Positions 36,506-48,851 of a stretch of 64,000 nucleotides of DNA are shown here, in pieces; positions within the stretch are counted from its first letter, which is position 1, and every line of letters begins with the position of its first letter. Origin of the DNA: Ophioderma brevispina (taxonomy: Eukaryota > Echinodermata > Ophiuroidea > Amphilepidida > Ophiodermatidae); assembly GCA_023653785.1 (NCBI GenBank), contig JAMKCH010010157.1, positions 1 through 64,000 on the forward strand, written 5' to 3'. Under the pieces are notes generated by a model. It worked only from the letters and a program-made list of their open reading frames with translations. It did not search any database and was not told the origin of the DNA. A program made the translations under genes and the position numbers.

Positions 36506-36597
36506 CCTGCTCGCTGGTTAAAACCTAACGGTCTTTTGTTCAAAGGTCATCCTTTCGTCCAGTTTAACCTTAACAACTATGTTTCTTTTGCCCTTAG

Positions 36598-36856
36598 ATC
36601 AGATAGCGGATCTATGCAGAAAGTAGGTATATACGTCGTTTCCTCCTTATCTATACAAGGGAAACCTCAACCGAGAATCCCGCACTTAAACTACCACACA
36701 GTGAATACGGAAGCGCCGAATACATATCCAGGAAAAACCCCAACTCCTATACTTCTGATCACTTTGGAAGACAGCAACACAGATGATGATCGCGTTGGAA
36801 CGAACATCCTCCGAATACCTCGTCCTAAACATGTAGAAGAATCGCCACTTGGGTGA
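36598..36856 (+). CDS. Candidate terminal exon 3 of secreted Ser/Thr-rich protein
   Basis: A long pyrimidine tract and AG (GTTTCTTTTGCCCTTAG) precede a 259-base open stretch ending in TGA at 36854-36856. Entry phase agrees with exon 2: GG from 33004-33005 plus the first A makes glycine, then SDSGSMQKVGIYVVSS. The tail continues the low-complexity Pro/Thr character (EAPNTYPGKTPTPILL) and becomes acidic (EDSNTDDDR) before a basic end. No transmembrane segment is convincing, so a secreted product is more likely than an anchored one. A further region to about 37450 has coding-like composition but is broken by stops. No AATAAA is evident nearby. Confidence 0.5.
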
Positions 36857-37500
36857 TTTCACAGAAGAAATTCGCATGAGATCGTGCGAGTATTGATACT
36901 TCGAATACATCCACCACTATTGAATGCAGGTCCAGGGTCGTCCTTTCAATTTTCATGATGACAATCTACGATCACATCGATATAGTATGTTCCAAGTATC
37001 GCATTCTTGAGATGATTGATCCTGAGGTCAATCTTTCAGATGACACAGAGACTGAACGCTCATATTTTATAATGGAAAAGATCACGTTGAGTCATATGAA
37101 GATATTGTTGAAGACCACGCAGGTCTTGATTCCCGGACATCGACTTACGACTGAAGATGGATCAATGTCGACGAAGATATCTTCTGGTTCCTAATGGAAA
37201 TAGTGAAAGATTACTTGATGTACATGACTTAGCTATTGCCAAGCAAACACATAAGAAAACTGTCACAAGGCGTGGATTATCCATATGCGTTACCGGTAAA
37301 ACCAACAAAACCGTTAGATAGTCTTCCAGAAGACATAGACGGGGTGACGTTGACGTAAAAGTTGGTGTTGACGTTGAACTCCCAAAGGTCTCGTTAATTT
37401 TAATAGACGATAAGATACGACTCTCATTCAGAGTGTTTTGGTGGAATTCTTTATATGTCATAATCAGAATTATACCCAAATTTTCCATTTTTTAGAACAT
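36857..37500. other. Coding-like but stop-interrupted stretch, possible 3' UTR or decayed exon
   Basis: Composition is GC-richer than the surroundings and several 25-80 codon frames are open in alternation. No single frame continues and no splice pair rescues it. The longest forward frame (36955-37194) contains DPEVNLSDDTETERSYF, which matches nothing I recognise. Confidence 0.3.
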
Positions 37501-37530
37501 AGAATGATTTGTAACAAAATGGGTATGGGT

Positions 37531-37903
37531 AAGCAAGCGGACAAGATAGCTCAATCAGGTAAGCTCGACTCCAGTGTATGTTCAATCATGCGTATAGGCG
37601 TGCGTTTCGAGCCCTGTGAGATTAAGCTATCTTGTAATTTCCCCTGGACAAGAAATTAACCGCTTGATTGTCCCGATTTTTACCCATGCGATATTTGGAA
37701 GCTGATCCCCCTTGCGGCGATGGTTGATCTCGATGTATGTTTGCTGATAAGTGAAAGCGCTGATCCCGATCTGCGCATCCCTGAAATGATGCTAACTGGT
37801 TTATTATGGTATTGGTTGGGCCACAGTGATCCAACGACCCATTTGTGCAGCGCTTAGAGGCCATAGCATAAGGCGCTATAAATCTCTGCTATTATTATTA
37901 TTA
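37531..37903 (+). mobile_element. tRNA-derived SINE with (ATT)n tail
   Basis: GACAAGATAGCTCAATCAGGTAAGC provides an A-box region, and GTGCGTTTCGAGCCCTGTG provides a B box. The 3' end TAAGGCGCTATAAATCTCTG runs into (ATT)n at 37888-37903, a tail form shared by SINEs that borrow L2-type LINE machinery. Head, body and tail are all present, so this is close to full length. Confidence 0.75.
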
Positions 37904-37924
37904 ATTTTATCAATGGAGTTAACA

Positions 37925-38095
37925 ATGCGCTCTCCACCAGGACACAGTTCATTGTTTTTTAACTTGTACATACATTGACGTGACTGCCTTGTGTGATCTG
38001 GGTATTATATATCATACCCATAACCAAGGGTGATTTTTCCTAACACATTGGTGAATGAAAGCTAATGAACTGTGCCAAGGGAATTGAGATTTTAC
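37925..38095. repeat. Dispersed repeat, inverted relative to 14860-15030
   Basis: GGACACAGTTCATTG, TTGTACATACATTGA, TTGTGTGATCTGGGTATTAT and AGCTAATGAACTGTGCC match the 14.9-kb copy in reverse order. The AACTGTG words at both ends are themselves inverted. Confidence 0.5.
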
Positions 38096-38711
38096 TATGC
38101 CCATAGTGTAATCCAATGAGACCAGGTTTGTAAAATTTGTACATAAGCAAAATTACCATCTGTTTGAATGAGGTAACAACTGTTTTCTTACCAGTTTATG
38201 GTGACTTGAGGTAATTATTGTTTATAACTACGCATTTTAGAACAATTCATTTAAAAGTTCTCTTCTTTTCATGCCCTTTCTTTAAACAGGAAAATAATGT
38301 GACGCAAACCAATCCTTCAAAGGAGGTAACAACATTTCTTCTAGAAAACATTTTGACTTCTATCCTGATAATTTCGTGTATACAGAAAATCAATATAGTA
38401 CGCAAAATGTTGTTCCAAAGGCATAACGTTTTAATTTCATATAGGCTTTTATGAAAACTTTCCTTAATTCTTCAATAAATCAGTTCAAAATTTAAGTTGA
38501 ACAAACATCCGCAAAAAGTGGAGCAAAAAACGAAAAAAATGAGAAAAAAAGAAATCCCGCAATTTGACATTGAACAATTTTAATTTAGCTTATTTTTTCT
38601 TTCGTTTGAGACATACTATGTGGTTAAAAGCTACATAGGACTTTTGATCCGTGTGAAAAAATATACAGTTATAAAAGAAAGTCAGACTAATATATAATAT
38701 TTTATCTGTTA

Positions 38712-38905
38712 AAGGTGCTTTCGTAATCACACAACTTCATTTTATTTATGGTCAATAGATATCCTCGCGAATTTTCTAAAACTTCAGAATGATGATGGCA
38801 AGTTGAGCCAAGAGCAAAATTGTACCACGGTGCCCATCGGTTACTGTGTTGTAATTTCTGTCTGTTTACAGAACAGAAAATACAAATTATGAATTGTATG
38901 TACTA
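38712..38905. repeat. Dispersed repeat, partner of 59677-59900
   Basis: TTAAAGGTGCTTTCGTNAT, AGATATCC, CCACGGTGCCC and AATTTCTGTCTGTTTACAGA, then ACAGAAAATACAAATT, match in order. The CTGT..TTTACAGAACAG word is an internal inverted repeat. Non-coding. Confidence 0.5.
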
Positions 38906-39699
38906 TCCTGTAGCTGCCACAAGGTGGAGAGAAGTGACATTTGTGCAGACAGTACCGGAGAAGACACTGCAAGCTACTCTGCAGTTACAAGACGCAAATT
39001 TGATGTGGATAAATGAGGGCGTATACACTTAGGCTCTGTAGATTTTTTAAATCATTTTTTACGACGCAGCTACAACCGAAACTCAAAATGTAATATCCTG
39101 AAGGAAAGAATTATGGAAAACAAGACGGTGTCAGAGACACGAGAAACCGGAATTCTAGGGAAAAAAACCCTCTATGGATTGTAATCCCGCATGTTGTCTC
39201 CAATGACAGTACCTAGGTTTACCTGCATTTAGCATATGGAATAACCTGGACCATATAATAGCTTGCATAGTATAAGTCAATAGATTTTAACGTAGGTTTC
39301 GCTTCTAATACAAATTGGGATTTTGGTGATGTCGATTACTTTGTAGTAAAGGAATAGTAGCGATAATGGGGGAGATAACAAATGTGGGGAATGTATACCT
39401 TATAAATCAGGTAAAAAGTGTGTACAATTTCATTGTCAACTACTTCTTGTTGAAAGAATACAAATTTTAAAATGATTTGTCATATCGTCTTTGGTTTTCG
39501 CCAAATTGCCGTGCATGATGCATAGTGACTCAAATTTACCATGTTTACATGAACAGCTGGGGTGGTACATTCCGGTACAGAATAAACAGCGATCAAAATG
39601 TATGCATTTAAAAACTTGCAGGTCATGGTGCGCAATTTAAGTTGCCATCACTGCATGTAATTGCAAGAGATAGTATTAGCAGGTGGACTATAGAGAAAG
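38906..39699. other. No feature recognised
   Basis: AT-rich flank of the following foldback. Nothing supported. Confidence 0.4.
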
Positions 39700-40612
39700 A
39701 GTGTGCGCTTCCGGATTAAAATTGTGATTTTTTGCACACAAGTACTTTAGGATTGATAATCAATAAATTGATGGAAGTACTTGCCAACTCACCTTAATGG
39801 ACCCCAGTTTGAATGTCAAGGTTATACAGGGGTCAACCATTTTTAAATGTTCAGAATGTGTTGAAAAGCACACATAAATTTGGTCTGGTTACAAGGAGGA
39901 GTCCAAAAAGGTATAGTTTAAACATCTATGGTCTTTTATAGTTCCGGGTCATGAGGTTTAAAAAAAATGTAAAAATGGTGTGAAAAAGTCAATTTTGGCG
40001 TGTACATAGGTCAAAAGTTAAAGTCGCATTGATTAGGGTAATATGTAGTGCAAATTGTTCCCTATCTTAAAGGATTGAAATCAGGAATAGTTTGCCTTAT
40101 TGTATGCTTAGTTTTTTCACGTTATACAACAAAATAGGTCACAGGTCAAAGAATCCAATAGCGGCCAATAGCTGTTGACTTTATATGCCATTTTGGTTAA
40201 TAACCCAAACACCGTAAGATACTCCAAAAACTATTCCTATATTTCATGATATGAGCTAAACGAACAAACTTGAACCAAGTTTTACAAATATTGGAGCAAC
40301 TTTTAATTTTTGACCCCTGTACAAACGAAAAATGACTTCCTCTTTTTTACAATTTTTACCAGTTGTACCCCTAATTTCAAAACATATTATTTTTTTATTT
40401 CTATACTTTTTTTGAAATTCTTGTAATCAAACAAACATTATGGTGTGCTTTTCAACACATCGGAACATTTTATAACTTTTACCCCTGTGTAACCTTGAAA
40501 TCCAAGCTGGGGGTCAGAAAGGGGTGTGGCAAGTGCTTCCCTTCATTTTTTTTTATTATCAATTGCTTAAAGAATTGTGTACAAAATCACAATTTTATCA
40601 AGATTGCACACT
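39700..40612. mobile_element. Long foldback family B, full copy 1
   Basis: The arms pair for several hundred bases. From the left end: GTGTGCGCTTCC, AAAATTGTGATTTTTTGC, GATTGATAATC, AAGTACTTGCCAACTCACC, GGTTATACAGGGGTCAA and TGTTGAAAAGCACAC. Their reverse complements occur in mirror order on the right. It shares this whole layout with 62757-63692. No coding frame is conserved between the copies. Confidence 0.75.
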
Positions 40613-41835
40613 CACATAAGATCAGCTCACTACAGTCCCCACTATATGAAAAAAATCTAAAACTTCACTTTTTAAACCTAATTTGTGATTGTACACATTA
40701 TCTGATTATTATTTATGCCTGAATATAAAAATGCTGTAATTTTTTTCATCATTTAGTATTATCGCTGCGTGCACCTTTAAACCCTTGTCTTGGTAACCCT
40801 CTTGTTATAGAAATAGTGGAAACGCAATTTTACTTAACTGTAACCCGCCTTTTGTAACATTTTTGAATGTAATTCCATTTTATAACTTAACTTGGAAGGT
40901 AAGAAAAAATGGTACAATCGAAACGAAAACCATTTTTTTTTTCAATATTAAATCTCCACTATAAAGAAGTGTTTGGCGATCACCTTTAGAGACAAAGACA
41001 GGTTTCCAATAATGGTTTGTTCATTCATGTGCTGTTTTCAATCGAGATATAATCCGGTTTAATGCGAAACACAAAAATCAAGTTTGGTGAGTGAAAAAAC
41101 GGGGAAAAAGAGAGTTACATCCATAAGGTATTCACATTTGAACAGATAATGAAACTTTAAACAATGGCGAAAAACCAGTTCGTAATGGTGAAATTTTATC
41201 TTCGTAAGTTCGGGCTGTAACGTTAAAGTGTTACAAATTCGAAATATGTTGTTTGTTAGAAGAGAATCATGGACCGACAAAGCAAACTTCCATGTACTTT
41301 GGAGGAAAGAGTTTATGGTATTGAAGGATCATGCAATGCAAAGTCCCTACCGACACCGTGATACTTAGCTTCCAAATCCATCTTTGGTCACTTCAACATT
41401 AGTTAATGCACAACGATCGTGCAATATTTTTAAACCATTTCTTTGGATTTGGAGTGTTTATTTTGTTTGCAATTATATTCGTTCTAGCATGATTTTAACA
41501 GATACCAATTTTGGAATAAATTAAAAGCTCCATTTCATTGAAACGTGCGATAAATATTTGTATTTGTTTATTATTTATGAAAAGAAAATATTTATAATTG
41601 AATTTAATATGTTGACTATAAGAGCTTGCGTCGGGAAAACCAGACTTTCTTTGTGTACTTTAATCTGTGTTTGTTTCTTTTGCCAAGTTGCAAACTTTTG
41701 TGAGCTTCAAGGCAGCATGGCACAGTACTCGAAACAACTACCCATGCATAAAATTGGCACAAAATCGATCTTGGTGTATCGCACTAAATTTAGGCCATGG
41801 TACATGATACAATGTTGGCCTTTTAATTAAATATT
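40613..41835. other. No supported feature
   Basis: An open frame at 41558-41830 has an internal Met followed by a hydrophobic, Cys-rich segment (LSLCTLICVCFFC) that could pass for a signal peptide. It has no splice partner or homologue that I can see, so I do not call it. Confidence 0.35.
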
Positions 41836-42775
41836 CGTGCTCCAGACCTGGGGATTACTTATTTCCTTCACTAAAATTAAAACAATATTATTTTAACCAG
41901 GAAAAGCTTTGTCCCCACATGAAAGGGGTGCACATTATTTAGAAAAATGAATAAAATGTCAACTCAATTTATTTATAGAATATCAGTGACCAATGGATAG
42001 ACGTAACCTCAACATGCTCAACCGAACAATGGGGCTAATGATACTCAATAATCGGCCCGGAACACACTTCACATTCTTTTACATCTGGTCCATTGTTATT
42101 GTGCATGCAGTTGAACAGATTTCGAAGCTGCATTGGCGCGAGTTCTTTCCTCTTTCGCGATAAAAGAAATCTTGAGATTCTACTGTGTGTTTCATTAACT
42201 TTGACCATATGATTAATAATTGTTTTCGAAAAGAAAATGTAAGGGGACAAAATTCATGAAAGAAAAGCCCATGGCAAGGGCTGACCTAATTTGTGCATAA
42301 CCTAAATCCGCAAGTTATTGCCTTTAAAACCATGAAAAACCATATTTCTATTCAATTTACCAAGAAAGACAATGGTATTCAGCGATCTACATTTTTAAAA
42401 ATCATGCGCGAGGTGAGTATGTTGCCCTTTAAGTTATGAACAGATACTAGAGCTCAATATGGGGAAGTCATAACACCTGATACAGCTTGAAACCCTTTCA
42501 ACAATGTGGGCAGTAACAATGGACCTGCATACCCTGTTGAGAAAAGATCTGAAGTGCTTTTAGGTTGATTGTTAAATATCATTTGCTTTATTGTTCGCTT
42601 GAGTTTACGTGTACATATTGGTCACTGGCATTCTGGAAGAATATTGAGTTGACATTTTATTCATTTTTCTAAATAATGTGCACTCTTTTCATTTGGAGAT
42701 ACAGCTTTTCCTGGCTAACATAATATTTTAAAGATTTTAGTGAAGGAAGTAAGTGATCCCCAGCGCTGTAGCACG
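41836..42775. mobile_element. Long foldback, arms about 160 bp
   Basis: Left: CGTGCTCCAGACCTGGGGAT, TTCCTTCACTAAAAT, CCAGGAAAAGC, GTGCACATTATTTAGAAAAA, then TGAATAAAATGTCAACTCAAT. The right side carries the reverse complements in mirror order, ending ATCCCCAGCGCTGTAGCACG. Interior frames are short. Confidence 0.7.
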
Positions 42776-43055
42776 AAAAGATCGTTAAATCGCGAACGTA
42801 TTATGGCCTAATTGATTATATCTCTGAATTGACAAAAGCAAATAAGATGAAACAAACACTACTGAAAACCCCGGTCTTTGTTCTTTAATATTATGCCAAG
42901 TACGAATGATTTATTTTGAAATTTCATATTTAATCATTTTTTTCTGACTGTACCATTCTTTACGACCGGCTATATATCACTGCAACACTGCAATCTTTGC
43001 CCGTTGCACCTTGTCTTATGTTGTCTCTGTCTTAAACGCTTGTCTTCTGTCTTTG

Positions 43056-43440
43056 GGGCAATCTACACGGCAGCGCAGATCCAGATCGGATCCAGATCTC
43101 GTATCCAGTTTGCGTCTACACGGGCAACGGCCAAACTGGATCCAGGTCTGCAATGCGTACATGGTGTGTACACGCTTGGTTAGTGTCGCTGCACTTTAAG
43201 CACGTACTTTTAGGTACGCCATAGAGCTAGAATATAAGTCGTTGGGTTACGCATAAAGTATTCCTCGATCACCAAGATTACGCGTAACATTGTACACTTC
43301 GCTTCGAAAGGGCGCTGCTGTGCTTTCGCACCAATGGACGTGTAGAGTTCTTAAACGGTGCCCATGATAGGGAATCTGTGATCTGGATCACGGTGATGCG
43401 CATCGGATCTGGATCTGCGCTCCGTTGTTGTAGATTGCCC
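43056..43440. mobile_element. MITE with GGGCAATCTACA termini
   Basis: GGGCAATCTACACGGCAGCG, then CAGATCCAGATC, is mirrored on the right by GATCTGGATCTGCGCTCCG..GTAGATTGCCC. About 385 bp. The interior is GC-richer (GGATCCAGATCTC) but non-coding. No clean target duplication is visible, so the superfamily is left open. Confidence 0.7.
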
Positions 43441-43762
43441 ATTGTTGTAATGCTTTGTACTGTTGTGGCCCGAACATCGGGTGCCGAAATACCCGGGGGT
43501 GCCGAAGTTACCTCCTCTCAGAAATGCCGAAGAAACCGGGCATTCGGGCAGAGGAGAAGGGAAGTGGAAAAATAACGTGCTGTTTATGGTGTAGAGCATC
43601 GTGTTTTACGCAATTTTTCGTGAATTTCATGGACAATTCTTCAATGAAAATCATTAAAAAGTAGGCTTTTGGCATTTAGGAACAATCATGTATGTAATAG
43701 TAGGACTAGATACAGATCTTGACGCCTCTAAGCCCCCACATAGACCCCGTGAAGAAGAAGAA

Positions 43763-44190
43763 TAGCGGATTTTGGGTTCTACCGGAAATCATTTTGTTCG
43801 AAATTCTATGCAGTGGGATAGGAATACACCAACGTGTAGGAGTAGATAAATAAAAAACAGAGCATATTATTCTATGGTATTTGGTCATACGGTAATTTTT
43901 CTGTAATAACTGTGCAAAACCGCTTTTGCTGTACTGTAAATAAATTTACAGTAACGAGTACCCTTTGATTGCCTTGTATTCTTTGCGCCACAAAATGTGA
44001 GCGTAGTTTAAAGGGAGGCGCACTAAACAGCTGAGCGTTTAGGGAGTGATGCCCCGTATGACAAAAAACACCATTAGAATCTATAGGGTTATTTATTTTA
44101 TCTACTCCTACATCGTGGGTGCATTCCTATCCCACAATGCAGAAGAATTTCGGAACAAATGGATTTCGGTAGGAACCAAAAATCGAGTTC
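43763..44190. mobile_element. Foldback, arms about 130 bp
   Basis: Left TTTTGGGTTCTACCGGAAATC, GTGGGATAGGAAT, GTAGGAGTAGATAAAT pairs with right ATTTATTTTATCTACTCCTAC, ATTCCTATCCCAC, GATTTCGGTAGGAACC. The loop holds TACTGTAAATAAATTTACAGTA, a small palindrome. Confidence 0.65.
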
Positions 44191-45103
44191 CCGCGTTCTT
44201 TTACCAAGGTGCGAATGCGGAAAACAAGTATACGTTATATGGCAATGAGATACATTATGGATCCCAATGTTAAAGGTCCCTCCTTTATTGATTACGAGGG
44301 CTATTAGGCCGGTTTGCCGGTAGGCCGGTGTAGGATTGGGGTTACAGGGCCTTATAGGGACCTAGATAGAGTTAAGATTAGGGTTAGAATTGGTTAGGTT
44401 GGTATTAAGGTCCGATGAGGACAACCATTGATTACCCACATGTAATTTCTGATCTCACAAATAGGGGTGTTATGTGATTTTATTTTTTTCTGATGGAGGG
44501 GGGTCATTGTTAACTTTATTATTCAGTAAACCAAACACTTATCTGCATATCAGCAGTAAATTCATATGATTTCCTAATTGTGTGTGTGGGAACTTTTTTT
44601 TTTGGGGTGGGGTTAGGAAAGGGGTTCTATGCAATAGGGCTATTAACTTTACAATTAATGAGGGTTATGCAATTTTCCCCAAAACATCGTTCAATTTCTC
44701 CGGTACCCTCTCTTGTAATAATGAACGGGCCTCTAAAATTATTAGTTAAAGCTAATCTAGCCTGTCGTACGAGCTGAGTCCACTGAACACCTATTTCGTG
44801 TCATCCTGTGTCCTTCAGCAGTTGGACAAAAAAACTTAGTACATCCAACAAACGCACGCTGTAATAAGGATCTCCCTGTGCCGAACATAAGGATAACCCA
44901 TTGTCGGCAAATAACCGTGCCGTCGGATGTAATGACGTAGGCGCATTCGTGTGTATGCATAATTGACTAATGCCCCCCACAAAACACCGGGCGGTTTCGG
45001 CAAGGATTAACCTGTCGTACGGCAACGGTCATCTGGCCGAAAGACGGGCGTTTCGGCATGGCACGGTATTTCGGCGCAGCATACTCGACTCTGGTAATGG
45101 TTG
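44191..45103. other. Unassigned; one exact 11-bp direct repeat
   Basis: CCTGTCGTACG occurs at about 44760 and 45011. The intervening, GC-richer 250 bp has no tRNA-like or coding features that I recognise. Confidence 0.35.
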
Positions 45104-45365
45104 TGAAGTTGTTGGTGGTGTCAGGGTTTGTCAGGCTGATCCGGGGCGTGTGTATCATGATACGGGCGCTCTCTCTATACGCGGCCCGTTTTGAGGCTGG
45201 GTGGAATTTGAAAAATCAGGGGTTTTCATTCCTACTCTTATTCGAAACTGTCTGCAATATACATGAAAACAGGTGTGGAATCGCTATTACCGGATTCGAG
45301 CCCGGGAATTTCGGTAAATTTACGCCACAGGCAAGCACCCTATAGACCACTAGGCCATGCTCTTA
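45104..45365 (-). mobile_element. tRNA-derived SINE, partner of 4895-5337
   Basis: TGTCAGGGTTTGTCAGGCTG, ATGATACGGGCGCTC, TTTTGAGGCTGGGTG and TCAGGGGTTTTCATTCCTAC match the 4.9-kb copy. The tRNA-like end reads CCGGATTCGAGCCCGG..TAGACCACTAGGCCA, giving B and A boxes on the minus strand. Confidence 0.65.
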
Positions 45366-46019
45366 CTTTTGTAAGGGTGGCCAAAATATCCGATCTTGCC
45401 CTACTGGTCACCACACTTACTTGCATGTACTAGATGCCGTGTCACACTGGTTAACATCTTTGATCAAATTCCGCAGGGACCATGAAACAAATCATTCCGC
45501 TTTGATTAGACCAACTGGTTATAAGAAAAATATTAGCCAATATGCCAGTTAGACCAAATGTTTAGTCGAGTGCGTTATTAGGCAAAACGAAATTTAGGAG
45601 TATGTGGGTATTAGACTATGTGGTTTTAAAAATGGAATTAGACTATCGGTTTAGGACGAAAATTAATGAGAGAGAGTAGAGAGTTGTGTGGTGTGTTTGG
45701 GGGTGGTGGATGTGTGAGTGGTGTGTGTGTGTGCGTGCGTGCGTGCTTGCATGCCTTGTTCATTTTTCTTTAACGAAACATTGAAAGTAACCACCATACT
45801 CATGACGTGCAGTAGTTTCCTGTTTGTAACTGCTCGTCGTTTCCTGCAGAACTGCAATAATAAATTGCTAATTTTTGTATATCCCAATATTGCGTGTCTT
45901 CGCATCGCTTGTTTGCATACATCTGTTCATTATAAGGATTTCAAAGACTCGGACTTGAGTGCCCACCTCTCTTCGAAGCGATTGAGCCAGATTCCACCAT
46001 GTACTGTATAGTGTAGGGG

Positions 46020-46162
46020 CATCGTTACACTTCCTCTACAGCGAGAGGTTACCTGCCCACTCCGCATTGAAATGCGAAAACACATTGGCCTCGCCGGGGC
46101 TCGAACTCACAACCTTTAGAGGCGTACGGTTCGAGCGTTTATCCACTGGACCACATGTGCCC
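46020..46162 (-). mobile_element. Second tRNA-derived SINE type
   Basis: On the minus strand: GGGCACATGTGGTCCAGTGG, ATAAACGCTCG, then GGTTGTGAGTTCGAGCCCCG. This is a near-canonical A box and B box arrangement. The anticodon-stem region is degraded and the sequence continues past the acceptor, so SINE rather than a tRNA gene. Confidence 0.6.
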
Positions 46163-46607
46163 AGTATTCAGAACGAAAATTCTGAAGCCCGTTTCAGAAT
46201 GAAAACTCGAAAACGCATACGATGCTCCAATGTGTGAGAATAAAAAAAGCGTGAGGCGATTTTTTGAGGATATACATTCTCTAAAATTTGAAACTTGTTG
46301 GTTGTAAAACAACTGCTGAGAAACGTTTAAAAATATCTTGGGACAAGTTTGAACTTTGCGAATTACTAATCGGCCTTATATTGAAACCCAGGTTCTTGGA
46401 ACTGGGTCGGGTGCTCATGATTGTCCCAAATAAGAGAGACTAGTTGCGAAAGCGGGACTACCGCTTGGGATAACAATTCCCAAAATAACCAAGTTATAGT
46501 TCCGTGCGTTTAAAATAAACCTTGAGTGTGTAATTTTCCGTACAGTAATCCAAGTGCTGTTTTTCTTATATTGGTTTTTTAAAGGTATATTTACTCAAGT
46601 ATTGAAA

Positions 46608-46740
46608 CGGGGGGGTCAAATGTTGTCGAGTGCATGATAAGCCCGACTCACAAACACAACAAGGTCGTGAGTTCGAGCAGCCACGCTATGGCTAATGTGT
46701 TGACGCCTGGTAAGGCGCTTTACCTCAAGCTTTATAAATA
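46608..46740 (+). mobile_element. Degraded tRNA-like (SINE) sequence
   Basis: GTCGAGTGCATGATAAGCCC.. and AAGGTCGTGAGTTCGAGCAG give weak A-box and good B-box matches, followed by GCCTGGTAAGGCGCTTTACC. A further B-box-like GTAGTTCGATCTCCC lies near 46796. Confidence 0.4.
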
Positions 46741-47534
46741 GTTACCGGCATTATTCAATGTTGGAGAGGTAAAAGGCTCGCGGTAGAGGAGGTGTAGTTC
46801 GATCTCCCTATGGAAACATTATATGGTGAAGTCTGCCCAAATCGCTTCAAAGGAGATCAAGCACTCCGTTTCGGGTGTTACAAAGCTCGCCCTCTTACCT
46901 TTTTTTTATTGAAAGCTGATCATGATTTTCACCGAAACCTGATTTATTTACTGAAAACTAGTTAGGTGTATATTTTCAGTGATGTTGGTCCCGTGGGGGG
47001 GGGGGGGCACTTTTAGAACCCCTGGAACGAGCATGGTACCCAGAAACCACTGAGAACCCTACTAGGGAATGGTGAATTTGTCGACACCGAAAATTCCACA
47101 TCATTATATTAAAAAATGTCTTTGCGGTCCACTTTTAGGTGAGATATCATTGGCAAGATTCTAAACATTTTTTTGCAAATGTCCTCGCGTCTCTCTAAAT
47201 AACGACCTCAGTTCCAAATTCCATGGCTCCCCAATTTGACCTATGATCGAAATTGGGAATGCTTTTGATTACAACAAGTTTACTATAAAGCCAGTCACAC
47301 AGAAGTTCCGCGGTATATGACTTGACATAAGAGTCCGCACAAAATTGGGGATGGTCTGGCTGATTCCAAATTCGACGATGCAACTTCGTAATCCTTCATT
47401 TAGTAAAGATAGCACATGGCCCCAAAAAAATGCAACAGAAGGTTTTTGGCATTTCGGTAGTATAAGGTCACCTTAACAATATATCAAAAGTTGCACAAAA
47501 TCGAAGTCCCGAAATGGTTCAAACTATGACATAA

Positions 47535-48370
47535 AAAAAATGGCCGCCATCCCGCCATTTTGTGAAAAACAAAAATCCTCACATCTCTGGCAATAAATGA
47601 GCAAAAAAAGACAAAACGATGTATTTTCTTACTAATTCTAGCATAAACAACCAAAAAGGGTTTATGAAGTTGAGATATGATCTTGACCTCTAAATCCAAT
47701 TGGCCGCCATCCGCTATGTTGAAAGTACACATTCTTGTATTCTCGGTACCGGCTGGCCAAACCGACAAACAAGATGTCATTCCTATTATTCTGCATAACA
47801 ATCCATTAAAATGTGTTTTATGAAGTTGAGTATTCATCTTGTCCCTTTAAATCCAATATGGCCGCCAATCCACCATGTTAGAAAAAGTAGAAATCTTGTA
47901 TCTCTGGTACCGGAATGGGCCAAAATAACAAACAAGAGGTCATTCCTTATTAATTCTTAGCATAACAAATCCATTAAATGGGTTTTAGAAGTTGAGATAT
48001 CATCTTGACCTCTAAATCCATATAGTCGCCATCCGCCATGTTGGAACGTACAAATTCTTGTATCTCTGGTACCGGATGGGCCAAAACAACAAAACAAGAT
48101 GTCATTTCCTAAATGCTGCATAAAAAATCCATGAAAATGGGGTTTATGAAGTTGAGATACCATCTTGACTCTAAATCCAATATGGCCTCCATCACCAGTG
48201 TTTAAAGTACAAATTATTTATCTCTGGTACCACATGGGCCAAAAGACAAATATAGTGTTATTTTTAAATGTAATTGTTAGCATACGAAATACATAAGATG
48301 TTTGTTGCTTAAAGTTTTGAGAGCACTGAAAGGCTTCAAAATGGCCACTGTCCGCAATTTAAAAGTGAAA
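47535..48370. repeat. Subterminal tandem array, about 160-bp period (left arm)
   Basis: Five to six units, with GGCCGCCAT-type words at about 47541, 47701, 47859, 48023 and 48183. Each unit carries AAATCCAATATGGCCGCC, CTCTGGTACCGGATGGGCCA, AACAAGATGTCATTCC and TTTATGAAGTTGAGAT. Confidence 0.75.
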
Positions 48371-48851
48371 CCATAAATCCTCATATTAGCAACAGACAGA
48401 TTACAATAACAAATGAGGTGTAATTCTATTCCGGCCGATTTCAAATTTAGTAAATTAAAAGGATAATTTAGTTGGCTATTTTCAATAATTCGTAGCCATA
48501 TTAATTTTTAAATCAGCTATAAATCTATCACAATTTGACATTATTTGGTTTACAGTGTAATTGTGAAAATTTTTGAAGGTAACAGAAAGTACCAGGTCAC
48601 ATTATTCAAATCATCACCAAAATATGGCCTAAACACTTGTTTGCAGGATTGTAGATGAGATCGACGAAATATTAACTATTACATTTAGGTCTTCAAGTCC
48701 CTCATCATCTGAGACTGGTTCTTGGTCCATGTTTTCGTGTGAATGTCCAAGCTGTGGTGAAAAAAATTTTGGAAAGGTACCGGTAGCGTAATGATTCCAA
48801 GACTCGATTGCGGATCATTCAACAGGGAGTCACACCATTGGGTTGCAGACT

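Noticed and set aside
41558..41830. 90-residue frame with an internal Met and Cys-rich hydrophobic segment
   Set aside because: No splice partner, no repeat partner and no recognised family; composition is as expected for AT-rich DNA.
43051..43444. Target-site duplication for the GGGCAATC MITE
   Set aside because: The flanks TTTG and ATTG do not form a clean direct duplication next to the ends, so no superfamily is assigned.
44330..44400. Telomere-like TTAGGG words
   Set aside because: Only one or two scattered GATTAGGGTTAG words, not a tandem array.
46085..46162. Possible tRNA gene on the minus strand
   Set aside because: Good A and B boxes, but the stem pairing is degraded and the sequence continues as a SINE.
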